DNA from: SG8-41 sp035259205
Lineage (GTDB): Bacteria; Pseudomonadota; Gammaproteobacteria; Burkholderiales; SG8-41
Direction of reading: 5' to 3'
Length of the DNA stretch: 26,102 nt
Assembly: GCA_035259205.1 (NCBI GenBank)
Contig: DATFWO010000247.1
Span: 1 to 26,102, forward strand
Below, one piece after another: positions 6,912 to 16,677 of the stretch. Every line of letters starts with the position of its first letter. The stretch's first letter is position 1. The notes under the pieces are model-generated. The model did not search any database. It worked only from the letters and a program-made list of their open reading frames with translations, and was not told where the DNA came from. A program made the translations under genes and the position numbers.

Positions 6912-8252
6912 ATGGTCGTCGCAATTCCAGTCAACGAAAACACCTCGCGTATCTCCTTCGCGGAGGCGCTCAGAGTGTGGTTCAAGATCGGTTGCATCGG
7001 CTTCGGCGGACCGGCGGGCCAGATCGCGCTGATGCACCGTATCCTGGTGGAGGAAAAGAAATGGGTGGACGAGCAGCGCTTCCTGCACGCGCTCAATTTC
7101 TGCATGCTGCTGCCCGGCCCGGAAGCACAGAAGCTCGCGACTTATTCCGGCTGGTTGCTCCACGGCACCCGCGGCGGGCTCGCAGCCGGCATACTGTTCG
7201 TGCTGCCGGGCGCGCTCGTAATGCTGGGCCTGAGTGCGCTCTACGCGCTCGGTCGCGGTATCCCGGTCGTGGACGGCGCATTGTTCGGCATCAAGGCCGC
7301 GGTGCTGGTGATTGTGGTCGAAGCGCTGATTCGCATCGGTCGCCGAGCGCTGACGACTCCGCTGTTGATGGGCCTGGCGGGCGCGGCGTTTGTCGGCATC
7401 TTCTTTTTCAAGCTGGCGTTTCCTCTGATCGTCGCCGGCGCGGCGATCGCCGGTTTCTTCGTGGCACGCTCGTCGGCCGGCCTTCTCGGATTGAAAGCCC
7501 ATGTCGGCGATCCGGCCGAGCGCGCGCCCGGACGGTGGCGCCAGGCCGTAGTTGCTACGGTGACCGGCTTCGTGTTGTGGTGGGCGCCGCTCGTGCTGGT
7601 CCTCGCGACGCTGGGACCGCGCCATGTTCTGGTGGATATCGGCACCTTCTTTTCCAAGCTCGCGGTCGTGAGCTTCGGCGGGGCCTACGCGCTGCTCGCC
7701 TATATGGCGCAGGAGGCGGTCGAGACCCACCACTGGATGACTGCGCCCGAAATGGTGGATGGACTGGGGCTGGCGGAAACCACGCCCGGACCGCTCATCC
7801 TGGTCACGCAATTCGTAGGCTTCCTGGCGGCGTTCCGCGATGCCGCCCCGTTTTCCCCGGTCGCCGCCGGCGTTTTCGGCTCGGCGATGACGACCTGGGT
7901 CACGTTCGTGCCACCGATGCTTTTGATTTTTGCCGGCGCGCCCTTTATCGAGCAGCTGCGTTCCAATCAGCGCCTCTCGGGCGCGCTGGCGGCCATCACG
8001 GCCGCAGTCGTCGGGGTTATCCTCAACCTTACGGTGTGGTTCGCGCTGAACGTCCTGTTCGGCCAGATCGAGCAGCGGCACGCCGGCTGGGTGCGTTGGT
8101 ACTCCTTCGATCCCGGCGCGCTCGACCTCGAGGCGTCCGCACTCGCCGCAGTCGCCGCGGTGTTGGCGTTCGTGCTGCATCGCGGCCTCGTAGAGACGGT
8201 GCTGATCATGGCCGCGCTCGGAATCGCGGTGCGCCTGCTTTTTGGTGCCTGA
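6912..8252 (+). CDS. chrA: Chromate transporter, two-domain CHR family
   Basis: This 446-residue inner-membrane protein belongs to the long-chain chromate ion transporter family, which exports chromate and gives resistance. The two homologous halves are clear. The first has FKIGCIGFGGPAGQIALM (about residues 24-41) and NFCMLLPGPEAQKLATYSGW; the second has VVSFGGAYALLAYM and GLGLAETTPGPLILVTQFVGF. About ten hydrophobic stretches alternate with short loops, including the long GILFVLPGALVMLGL segment. No chrB regulator is adjacent, so a resistance role under induction is not shown by context. It stands between metabolic genes unrelated to metals and is followed within about ten bases by a gene relic, so it may have arrived by insertion into a beta-oxidation gene pair. 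ATG 6912 gives a typical short cytoplasmic N-terminus. Confidence 0.93.
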   Translation: MVVAIPVNENTSRISFAEALRVWFKIGCIGFGGPAGQIALMHRILVEEKKWVDEQRFLHALNFCMLLPGPEAQKLATYSGWLLHGTRGGLAAGILFVLPGALVMLGLSALYALGRGIPVVDGALFGIKAAVLVIVVEALIRIGRRALTTPLLMGLAGAAFVGIFFFKLAFPLIVAGAAIAGFFVARSSAGLLGLKAHVGDPAERAPGRWRQAVVATVTGFVLWWAPLVLVLATLGPRHVLVDIGTFFSKLAVVSFGGAYALLAYMAQEAVETHHWMTAPEMVDGLGLAETTPGPLILVTQFVGFLAAFRDAAPFSPVAAGVFGSAMTTWVTFVPPMLLIFAGAPFIEQLRSNQRLSGALAAITAAVVGVILNLTVWFALNVLFGQIEQRHAGWVRWYSFDPGALDLEASALAAVAAVLAFVLHRGLVETVLIMAALGIAVRLLFGA

Positions 8253-8260
8253 CTGGACGC

Positions 8261-8383
8261 GCGCTGCTGCAGCCGGAGTTGAACCTCGGCATCCTGCCGG
8301 CGTTTGGCGGCACGCAACGGCTGCCGCGCAGAATCGGCTTGGCGCGCGCCCTCGAGCTGCTGGTGACCGCCCGCCAAATCTAG
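8261..8383 (+). pseudogene. Enoyl-CoA hydratase relic (about 40 codons)
   Basis: Starting only 8 bases after the chrA stop, one frame encodes QPELNLGILPAFGGTQRLP (from 8270) and then RRIGLARALELLVTARQI before a TAG at 8381-8383. This is the central part of the crotonase/enoyl-CoA hydratase family: the PELNLGI..P..GGTQRLPR.IG core and the LELL.T.R.I segment are strongly conserved there, and the Glu of QPEL corresponds to the first catalytic glutamate region. The N-terminal third and everything after the stop are missing. No start codon or ribosome binding site is present, so I treat it as a remnant of a gene lost when chrA arrived or by later deletion. Confidence 0.8.
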
Positions 8384-8529
8384 GTCCGACCGGCGAGTCC
8401 GGGCGCGGGATCTTGGTGCGTCGTGCACAATGCGGTGCGGGTGTGCATCATGCAGGAATGCGTGCAGTTTCCTTCATTTCCGCGATCACATAGTGCGCCG
8501 CAGCATGGAAGGAAAAATACAGACGGGAC

Positions 8530-8535
8530 TATAAT
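8530..8535 (+). promoter_or_regulatory. Likely -10 box of the aceE-aceF promoter
   Basis: TATAAT is a perfect sigma-70 -10 hexamer in an otherwise G+C-rich 277-bp gap between the relic gene and aceE. The best -35 is poor (TGGAAG at 8506-8511, 18-bp spacing, 3 of 6 matches), suggesting an activator or a weak promoter. Transcription would begin near 8542 and leave a leader of about 120 bases. Confidence 0.55.
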
Positions 8536-8550
8536 CGTTCCCCCGACCAC

Positions 8551-8646
8551 GCTCGGCCGCGGTGCCGAGCTACGCTCAACCGGTAGTCCATCCGAACTTG
8601 AAGTTCTATTTGAAGATTTGATCCGTGCAGCCGGCGCGATCAAATC
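8551..8646 (+). promoter_or_regulatory. Structured aceE leader with three perfect inverted repeats
   Basis: Three perfect inverted repeats follow each other in the predicted aceE leader: GCTCGGC/GCCGAGC (8551-8557 and 8564-8570, 6-base loop), GAACTT-G-AAGTTC (8594-8606) and GATTTGATC/GATCAAATC (8615-8623 and 8638-8646, 14-base loop). The last ends two bases before the GAGG ribosome binding site (8649-8652). They could be RNA hairpins that control translation or, for the short palindrome, a DNA operator. The rest of 8384-8550 shows no gene. Confidence 0.5.
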
Positions 8647-8660
8647 CCGAGGTACTTGCC

Positions 8661-11360
<2,700 letters not shown>

Positions 11361-11364
11361 GAGA

Positions 11365-11459
11365 GTGACTTGTGACTTGTGACTCGTGACTGCAGGAAGT
11401 CCGCCAGGGTCTGAAGAGGTTTTCATCATACGAGTCACGAATCACGAGTCACGAGTCAC
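11365..11459. repeat. Inverted heptad-repeat array between aceE and aceF
   Basis: The left arm (11365-11391) is four heptads of the form GTGACTN. The right arm (11432-11459) is four heptads of the complementary form (GAGTCAC, with one changed base). The arms can pair over about 27 bases around a 40-base loop. The array fills nearly all of the 109-bp gap and ends 10 bases before the aceF ATG. Confidence 0.85.
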
Positions 11460-11469
11460 CGGGCCTTCA

Positions 11470-12789
11470 ATGAGCAACGTCGTCGAGGTAAAAATCCCCG
11501 ACATCGGCGATTACACGGACGTTCCCGTGATCGAGGTGTTCGTGAAGCCTGGCGACCAGGTCAAGCCTGAGGACTCGCTGCTCACGCTCGAGTCGGACAA
11601 GGCGACCATGGACGTGCCTTCACCGGCTGCCGGAGTGATCAAGGACGTCCGGGTCAAGGTGGGAGACAAGGTTTCGCAGGGCGCGGTGGTGTTTACCCTG
11701 GAGGCGAATTCGGGCGGTGCTGGCGCGGCGAAAGAAGCGGCTCCCATCGCTGCATCGGCGCCCCAAGGAGCGCCGCAAGCGGCCGCTCCGGCAGCGCCGG
11801 CGCCGCCGCGACAGCCGCCGGCACCGCGTCCGGTGGCGGCGCCCTCCCCGGTGGCTGCAGTCGTCGATGATGCGGGCTTTGCCCGTGCCCACGCGAGTCC
11901 GTCGGTGCGTCGGTTCGCGCGCGAGCTGGGCGTGGAACTCGGGCGCGTCAAGGGCAGCGGACCGAAGGAACGCGTTCTCAAGGAGGACGTGCAGAATTAC
12001 GTCAAGAGCGAGCTCGCGCAGCCGCGCCGCGCCGCGGGCGGCGGCCTGGGCTTCGACCTGCCGCCCCTGCAGCCGGTCGATTTCGCGAAATTCGGCCCGG
12101 TGGAGACGAAGCCGCTGTCGCGCATCAAGAAGCTCTCCGGCGCGTTCTTGCACCGCAACTGGCTCTCCATCCCGCACATCACGCAGAACGACGAAGCCGA
12201 CATCACGGAGCTCGAAGCGTTTCGCAAGACACAGGCCGACGAGGCCAAGAGGAGCGGCATCAAATTCACGATGCTCGGCTTTCTCCTGAAAGCTTCGGTG
12301 GTGGCGCTCAAGCAGTTCCCCGAATTCAATTCATCGCTCTCGCCCGACGGCGAGAGCCTGATCCTCAAGAGCTATTACCATATTGGCGTCGCGGTCGACA
12401 CGCCGAACGGCCTCGTGGTTCCGGTGATCCGCGACGTGGACAAGAAGGGCCTGCTCGAGCTCGCGAAGGACCTGGGCGAGGTGAGCGCGCGCATGCGCGC
12501 GGGCAAGGTGTCCCCCGCCGACCTGCAGGGCGGCTGCTTCTCGATCTCCAGCCTGGGCGGGCTCGGGGGTACTCACTTCACGCCTATCATCAACGCCCCC
12601 GAGGTCGCGATACTCGGCGTGGGGAAGTCGGCGACGAAACCGCGGTGGGACGGCAAGGAATTCCAGCCGCGGCTCATGCTGCCGCTGTCGCTCTCCTACG
12701 ACCACCGCGTGATAGACGGCGCCCAGGGCGCGCGCTTCATCTCGTTCCTGAGCGGCGTGCTTTCCGACATCCGCCGCCTCGTTCTTTGA
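11470..12789 (+). CDS. aceF: Dihydrolipoamide acetyltransferase, E2 of pyruvate dehydrogenase
   Basis: This core subunit of the pyruvate dehydrogenase complex transfers acetyl groups to CoA. It has 439 residues. One lipoyl domain occupies residues 1-75, with the lipoylated Lys44 in ESDKATMDVP. An Ala/Pro-rich linker follows (about 80-135), then the peripheral subunit-binding domain (HASPSVRRFARELGVELGRV, about 140-175), and the catalytic domain with SLSYDHRVIDG near the end (His412, Asp416). Many proteobacterial E2 proteins have two or three lipoyl domains; this one has a single domain. The ATG at 11470 is chosen because the lipoyl domain starts at VVEVKIPDIG. No Shine-Dalgarno is visible, since the repeat array ends 10 bases upstream. 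An in-frame ATG at 11386 would translate through the repeat and is unlikely. Confidence 0.96.
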   Translation: MSNVVEVKIPDIGDYTDVPVIEVFVKPGDQVKPEDSLLTLESDKATMDVPSPAAGVIKDVRVKVGDKVSQGAVVFTLEANSGGAGAAKEAAPIAASAPQGAPQAAAPAAPAPPRQPPAPRPVAAPSPVAAVVDDAGFARAHASPSVRRFARELGVELGRVKGSGPKERVLKEDVQNYVKSELAQPRRAAGGGLGFDLPPLQPVDFAKFGPVETKPLSRIKKLSGAFLHRNWLSIPHITQNDEADITELEAFRKTQADEAKRSGIKFTMLGFLLKASVVALKQFPEFNSSLSPDGESLILKSYYHIGVAVDTPNGLVVPVIRDVDKKGLLELAKDLGEVSARMRAGKVSPADLQGGCFSISSLGGLGGTHFTPIINAPEVAILGVGKSATKPRWDGKEFQPRLMLPLSLSYDHRVIDGAQGARFISFLSGVLSDIRRLVL

Positions 12790-12791
12790 TG

Positions 12792-12807
12792 GTAGTCACC
12801 CGTCACC
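12792..12807. repeat. Two heptads of the GTGACT family after aceF
   Basis: Read on the minus strand, the segment is GGTGACG followed by GGTGACT, two units in 7-bp phase related to the arrays elsewhere in the window. It starts two bases after the aceF stop and joins directly onto the hairpin at 12808-12833. Confidence 0.45.
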
Positions 12808-12833
12808 GGGGCCGTTGAAGTGTCAACGGCCCC
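12808..12833 (+). promoter_or_regulatory. Hairpin with the nadD start codon in its loop
   Basis: GGGGCCGTTGA (12808-12818) and TCAACGGCCCC (12823-12833) are perfect complements of 11 bp around the 4-base loop AGTG, and the GTG of that loop is the only usable nadD start. There is no U-tract, so an intrinsic terminator is unlikely. The structure would hide the start region and may limit NadD translation or couple it to ribosomes leaving aceF. Confidence 0.6.
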
Positions 12834-13485
12834 CATAGGGTTCCTCGGCGGTACCTTCGATCCGATCCATTTCGGCCACCTGCGCCTGGCCGAGGAGCTT
12901 GCGCACACGCTCAAACTCGATCAGGTGCGCCTGGTGCCGAGCGGCACTCCCCCGCATCGGGCGGCTCCCCATGCGGCGCCCGCGCATCGCCTGGCCATGG
13001 TGCGTCTGGCGGTGGCCGGCAATCCGCTGTTTGCCGTGGACGTGCGCGAGATGGACCGTAGCGGGCCCGCCTACACGTTCGACACTCTTACCGAAATGCG
13101 CTCCGAGTTGGGCGCGACCTTCCCGCTCGTGCTCATGCTGGGCGCGGATGCCTTCCTCGAATTCGTGACGTGGCACCGGTGGCACGAGCTCTTCGGGCTC
13201 GCGCACGTGGCGGTCGCGCATCGGCCGCGCTTCCCGGTGGAGCGCTGGCGGGAAGGAATGGCGCAGCCGCTGGTGCGTGAATACGACGCACGGCTCATGC
13301 ATCAGCCGCTGGCAGTGCATCTCGCCCCTGCCGGCGGCATCGTGGTGGTTCCATTCACGGCGCTCGACATCTCGGCCACGGCGATACGCGCGCTCGTGGG
13401 CGACGGCGGAAGCCCCCGCTATTTGCTACCGGATTCGGTTCTCGATTATATTCGGGCGAACGGTCTGTATTCCGGAGGTCGATGA
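12820..13485 (+). CDS. nadD: Nicotinate-nucleotide adenylyltransferase
   Basis: This enzyme joins nicotinate mononucleotide and ATP to give deamido-NAD in NAD synthesis. The nucleotidyltransferase motif GGTFDPIHFGH spans residues 10-20 (His17 and His20), and the second signature ISATAIR lies at 184-190. The length of 221 residues is normal. The start is GTG at 12820: the frame is closed by a TAG at 12793 and contains no other start codon before the conserved IGFLGGTFDP. No Shine-Dalgarno is visible and the codon lies in the loop of a perfect hairpin. The stop overlaps the rsfS start (ATGA), so translation is coupled downstream. Confidence 0.96.
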   Translation: MSTAPIGFLGGTFDPIHFGHLRLAEELAHTLKLDQVRLVPSGTPPHRAAPHAAPAHRLAMVRLAVAGNPLFAVDVREMDRSGPAYTFDTLTEMRSELGATFPLVLMLGADAFLEFVTWHRWHELFGLAHVAVAHRPRFPVERWREGMAQPLVREYDARLMHQPLAVHLAPAGGIVVVPFTALDISATAIRALVGDGGSPRYLLPDSVLDYIRANGLYSGGR

Positions 13486-13856
13486 GAAAAGGCAAGCTGG
13501 TCAACGCTACCGTCGCGGCGCTCGAGGACGTCAAGGCGCACAACATAGTGGTTCTCGATGTGAGGCGCATGACCGCGATGTTCGATACGGTCATCGTCGC
13601 GACTGCCGATTCCGCACGCCAGAGCAGGGCTCTTTCCAACAACGTCCAGGAGAAGGTCAAGGCGCTCGGGTCGAAGATCTACGGCGTGGAAGGCGAGCAG
13701 ACCGGCGAGTGGATCCTCGTGGACCTCGGAGAGCTCGTCGTCCACATCATGCAGCCCGCTGTCCGCCGGTACTACAACCTCGAAGAATTGTGGGCCCCGC
13801 CGGCACCGGCGCGGCGGCGGCGGGTCGCCGCAGCAAAGAAACGCCCGGGTGAATGA
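13482..13856 (+). CDS. rsfS: Ribosome silencing factor RsfS
   Basis: This 124-residue protein of the RsfS/YbeB/Iojap family binds ribosomal protein uL14 and prevents joining of the subunits when nutrients are short. The family core is visible: VLDVRRMTAMFDTVIVATADSARQ near residues 23-46, and TGEWILVDLGELVVHIMQPAVRRYYNLEELW near 75-105. The tail after residue 107 is Ala/Arg/Lys/Pro-rich and probably disordered. It overlaps nadD by four bases and rlmH by four bases (both ATGA), the usual nadD-rsfS-rlmH arrangement. Confidence 0.96.
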   Translation: MRKGKLVNATVAALEDVKAHNIVVLDVRRMTAMFDTVIVATADSARQSRALSNNVQEKVKALGSKIYGVEGEQTGEWILVDLGELVVHIMQPAVRRYYNLEELWAPPAPARRRRVAAAKKRPGE

Positions 13857-14323
13857 AGCTGCTGGTTGTAGCAGTCGGCCGCCGCATGCCGGCGTGGGTG
13901 GATGCAGGTTTCAACGAGTACGCGCAGCGTATGCCGCGCGCGGCGCGCCTCGAGCTGATTGCGATCAAGCCTGAGGCCCGCAGCGAGGGGCGCACGGTCG
14001 AGCGTCTGGTCGAAGCCGAAGGCAAGCGCATACTTGGGGCGCTTCCCGCCCGCAGCGTAAAAGTCGTCCTGGACGAAGGTGGCGCGCTGCTTTCGACTTC
14101 AGAGCTGTCCCGGCGCATCGAGCGCTGGCGCGACACGGGCCGCGACATCGCCTTTATCGTGGGCGGAGCGGACGGCCTTGCGGAGAGTGTGAAGCGCGCT
14201 TCGGAGTTCAAATGGTCGCTCACGCCGCTGACCTTGCCGCATGGCCTCGTGCGCGTTGTTCTCGCGGAACAGCTTTATCGGGCGGTCTCGATATTGCACA
14301 ATCACCCTTACCATAGAGACTAA
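13853..14323 (+). CDS. rlmH: 23S rRNA pseudouridine-1915 N3-methyltransferase RlmH
   Basis: This 156-residue SPOUT-class methyltransferase modifies pseudouridine 1915 of 23S rRNA in helix 69 of assembled ribosomes. The knotted SAM-binding region is clear: FIVGGADGLAESV near residues 101-113, then WSLTPLTLPHGLVRVVLAEQ and the C-terminal RAVSILHNHPYHRD, which is nearly invariant in the family. The length is typical. It starts within the rsfS stop codon. Nothing unusual was seen in it. Confidence 0.97.
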   Translation: MKLLVVAVGRRMPAWVDAGFNEYAQRMPRAARLELIAIKPEARSEGRTVERLVEAEGKRILGALPARSVKVVLDEGGALLSTSELSRRIERWRDTGRDIAFIVGGADGLAESVKRASEFKWSLTPLTLPHGLVRVVLAEQLYRAVSILHNHPYHRD

Positions 14324-14521
14324 GCGTGTGTATTCAGGTTTGTTCGTGTCGGGGGTGCTTTTATTTGACCGAGTGTAGGGCCGGGATAGACCCCTCGACC
14401 TAAAGCACGTTGCGGATCGCGAGAGGATTGATCTCGGCACAGACTAGCTTCCGAAGAATGTGTTTCTCCTAAGGCCTATGCGATGGTCAAATGACCTAAA
14501 GTGTCCTGAGTCCTAGTTCGC
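14324..14521. other. Unexplained 198-bp gap between rlmH and maf
   Basis: This gap has no open frame with family resemblance and appears less G+C-rich than the genes around it. It contains the separated inverted repeat ATTTGACC (14363-14370) / GGTCAAAT (14485-14492), a short palindrome GGTCA-AA-TGACC (14485-14496), and CGACCTAAAG / TGACCTAAAG as a direct repeat. No promoter of good quality was found. It could be a decayed insertion or a regulatory region. Confidence 0.4.
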
Positions 14522-15178
14522 ATGTCGCCCTCCCCATCACCCAGCACTCTGTCGCGGATCGGCGTCGGCGACAACCGCATCTATCTCGCCTCGCGCAGTC
14601 CGCGTCGGCGCGAGCTGTTGAAGCAGATCGGCGTGAGCTTCGAGTCTTTGCTGGTGCGCGAAGACCTGCGGCGCGGCGTCGATGTGGACGAAACGCCGTT
14701 GCCGGACGAATCACCGGGTATCTATGTGTTGCGCATCGCGCGCGCCAAGGCCGCGATCGCCCTGCAGCAGATCGCGCAGCGGGTTCTGCCGCAGCGACCC
14801 GTGCTCGCCGCCGACACGACGATCGTGTTCGACGACCGGATCATCGGCAAGCCGGACGACGAGAAGTACGCGGCGCGCATCCTGCGTGCGCTGTCGGGCC
14901 GCGAGCACCAGGTGCTGACCGCGGTGGCCCTCGCGCTCAAGGACCAGGTTGAAACGCAAATCTCGGTCTCAAGCGTGTGGTTTCGCGAGCTCACGGACGC
15001 CGAGATCCGGTTCTACATTGCAAGCGGCGAGGCGCTCGACAAGGCGGGCGCATATGCGATTCAGGGCCGCGCCGCGGCGTTCGTTACCCGGATAGAGGGC
15101 AGCTATTCCGGTATCATGGGATTGCCGCTGGCGGAAACAGCCGACCTCCTGCAGCGGTTCAACATTCCAGTGCTTTGA
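14522..15178 (+). CDS. maf: Maf family nucleoside triphosphate pyrophosphatase (dTTP/UTP type)
   Basis: Maf proteins hydrolyse non-canonical or selected nucleoside triphosphates to monophosphates, and overexpression of some blocks septation. This 218-residue member has the N-terminal signature YLASRSPRRRELLKQIG (residues 20-37) and AADTTIVFDDRIIGKP near 98-113, including the metal-associated acidic residues. The segment DKAGAYAIQGRAAAFVTRIEG with SYSGIMGLPLAET matches the dTTP/UTP-specific (YhdE-like) branch. The first 15 residues are Ser/Pro-rich and not conserved, so the true start may be later, although no better in-frame ATG precedes the motif. It is followed by rng after 21 bp. Confidence 0.93.
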   Translation: MSPSPSPSTLSRIGVGDNRIYLASRSPRRRELLKQIGVSFESLLVREDLRRGVDVDETPLPDESPGIYVLRIARAKAAIALQQIAQRVLPQRPVLAADTTIVFDDRIIGKPDDEKYAARILRALSGREHQVLTAVALALKDQVETQISVSSVWFRELTDAEIRFYIASGEALDKAGAYAIQGRAAAFVTRIEGSYSGIMGLPLAETADLLQRFNIPVL

Positions 15179-15199
15179 TCCGACGCGTCGGGTTGCGCC

Positions 15200-16660
15200 A
15201 TGGCAGTGACCGAAGAAATCCTCATCAACGTCACCCCGCAGGAGACGCGCGTGGCGGTGATCGAGCAGGGCGTGACGCAGGAAGTGCACGTAGAGCGCGC
15301 CTCGGCGCGCGGCCTGGTCGGCAACATCTACACCGGGAGAGTGGTGCGTGTCCTGCCCGGCATGCAGTCGGCGTTCATCGATATCGGAGGGGAGCGCGCC
15401 GCGTTTCTGCATGTAGCCGATATCTGGGGCAACCGCCACAGCGGCGACACCTCGCGGCCGATCGAACGCCTGCTCGCGGAAGGCCAGAATCTGATGGTGC
15501 AGGTCGTCAAGGACCCGATCGGCAGCAAGGGCGCGAGACTGTCGACGCAGATCAGCATCGCCGGCAGGCTCCTGGTATACCTGCCCCAGGAATCCCACAT
15601 CGGGATCTCGCAACGCATCCAGGACGAGGAGGAACGGGCGCACCTGCGGGACAAGCTGCAGCACCTGCTGCCGCCGGAGGAAAAGGGCGGGTTCATCATC
15701 CGCACCATGGCCGAGGCGGCATCCGACTACGAGCTGGGTTCCGACGTCGAGTACTTGCGCAAGCTGTGGCGCGGCATACAGGAGAAGGCCGTGTCCTCCG
15801 GGCCGCTGGCTTTGCTCTATCAGGATCTCAACCTGGCCCAGCGCGTGCTGCGGGATTTCGTCCACGAGGAAACCGCGCGCATCCTGGTCGACTCGCGCGA
15901 GACCTATCAAAGCATGCTCGAGTTCGCACACGAGTTCACCCAGAACGTGGCGGAGCGGATCGAGCACTACCAGGGGGAGCGGCCGCTGTTCGACCTTCAC
16001 GGCGTGGAAGACGAGATCGAAAAAGCCCTCGCGGGGCGCGTCGATCTCAAGTCGGGCGGCTATCTCATCATCGACCAGACCGAAGCGCTCACCACGGTCG
16101 ACGTCAATACCGGCGGCTTTGTCGGCGGGCGCAGCTTCGACGACACCATATTCAAGACGAACCTCGAGGCCGCGCAGGTGATCGCGCGGCAGCTGCGCTT
16201 GAGAAACCTCGGCGGCATCATCATCGTCGACTTCATCGACATGGACACCGAGGACCACAAGAATGCCGTCCTCAACGAGTTCCGCAAGGCCCTCGCGCGC
16301 GACCGCACGCGGATGACCGTGAACGGGTTCACGCAGCTCGGTCTGGTGGAGATGACGCGCAAGCGCACGCGCGAATCGCTCTCCCACGTGCTGTGCGAAG
16401 CGTGCCCGACTTGCGGGGGACGGGGTGAGCTCAAAACCGCGCAGACGATCTGCTACCAGATCCTGCGCGAGTTGCTGCGCGAAGCGCGCCAGTTCAACGC
16501 CCGGGAATTCCGCATATTCGCGTCCCAGCAGGTGATCGACATGTTCCTGGACGAGGAGTCGCAGTCGCTCGCCATGCTGTCCGACTTCATCGGCAAGCCG
16601 GTGTCGCTGCAGGTCGAAACCGTCTATAACCAGGAGCAGTTCGACATCATCCTGATGTAG
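15200..16660 (+). CDS. rng: Ribonuclease G
   Basis: This endoribonuclease of the RNase E/G family matures the 5' end of 16S rRNA and cleaves mRNAs. Its 486 residues match RNase G and lack the long scaffold tail of RNase E. An S1 RNA-binding domain lies at about residues 35-120 (GLVGNIYTGRVVRVLPGMQSAFIDIG). The catalytic Mg-binding aspartates are D301 in TTVDVNTGGF and D344 in IIVDFIDMD. The zinc-link pair is C402 and C405 in CPTCGGRGE, used for tetramer formation. The small domain ends the protein. Start ATG 15200 gives the usual N-terminus EEILINVTPQETRVAV. maf-rng is a conserved pair. Confidence 0.97.
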   Translation: MAVTEEILINVTPQETRVAVIEQGVTQEVHVERASARGLVGNIYTGRVVRVLPGMQSAFIDIGGERAAFLHVADIWGNRHSGDTSRPIERLLAEGQNLMVQVVKDPIGSKGARLSTQISIAGRLLVYLPQESHIGISQRIQDEEERAHLRDKLQHLLPPEEKGGFIIRTMAEAASDYELGSDVEYLRKLWRGIQEKAVSSGPLALLYQDLNLAQRVLRDFVHEETARILVDSRETYQSMLEFAHEFTQNVAERIEHYQGERPLFDLHGVEDEIEKALAGRVDLKSGGYLIIDQTEALTTVDVNTGGFVGGRSFDDTIFKTNLEAAQVIARQLRLRNLGGIIIVDFIDMDTEDHKNAVLNEFRKALARDRTRMTVNGFTQLGLVEMTRKRTRESLSHVLCEACPTCGGRGELKTAQTICYQILRELLREARQFNAREFRIFASQQVIDMFLDEESQSLAMLSDFIGKPVSLQVETVYNQEQFDIILM

Positions 16661-16677
16661 GTGCGGCGTCACCAGGG

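Noticed and set aside
8422..8438. NtrC-like site (GCAC-N6-GTGC) before aceE
   Set aside because: The spacing differs from the known NtrC consensus by one base, there is no sigma-54 promoter behind it, and aceE is not a usual NtrC target.
8615..8646. TTGAT and ATCAA arms in the aceE leader as an FNR/CRP-type site
   Set aside because: FNR boxes have four bases between the half-sites (TTGAT-N4-ATCAA). Here the arms are 18 bases apart, which fits an RNA hairpin better.
11386..11469. Upstream ATG of aceF (28 extra residues)
   Set aside because: The extension is translated from the heptad array and is not like the start of any E2 protein; the lipoyl domain begins at the ATG of 11470.
12808..12833. 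Hairpin after aceF as an intrinsic terminator
   Set aside because: The stem is strong, but no run of T follows on either strand, and the nadD start codon lies within it.
14969..16672. 567-residue minus-strand open frame opposite rng
   Set aside because: The plus strand encodes a complete RNase G with all conserved residues. The minus frame has no family motifs or ribosome binding site.
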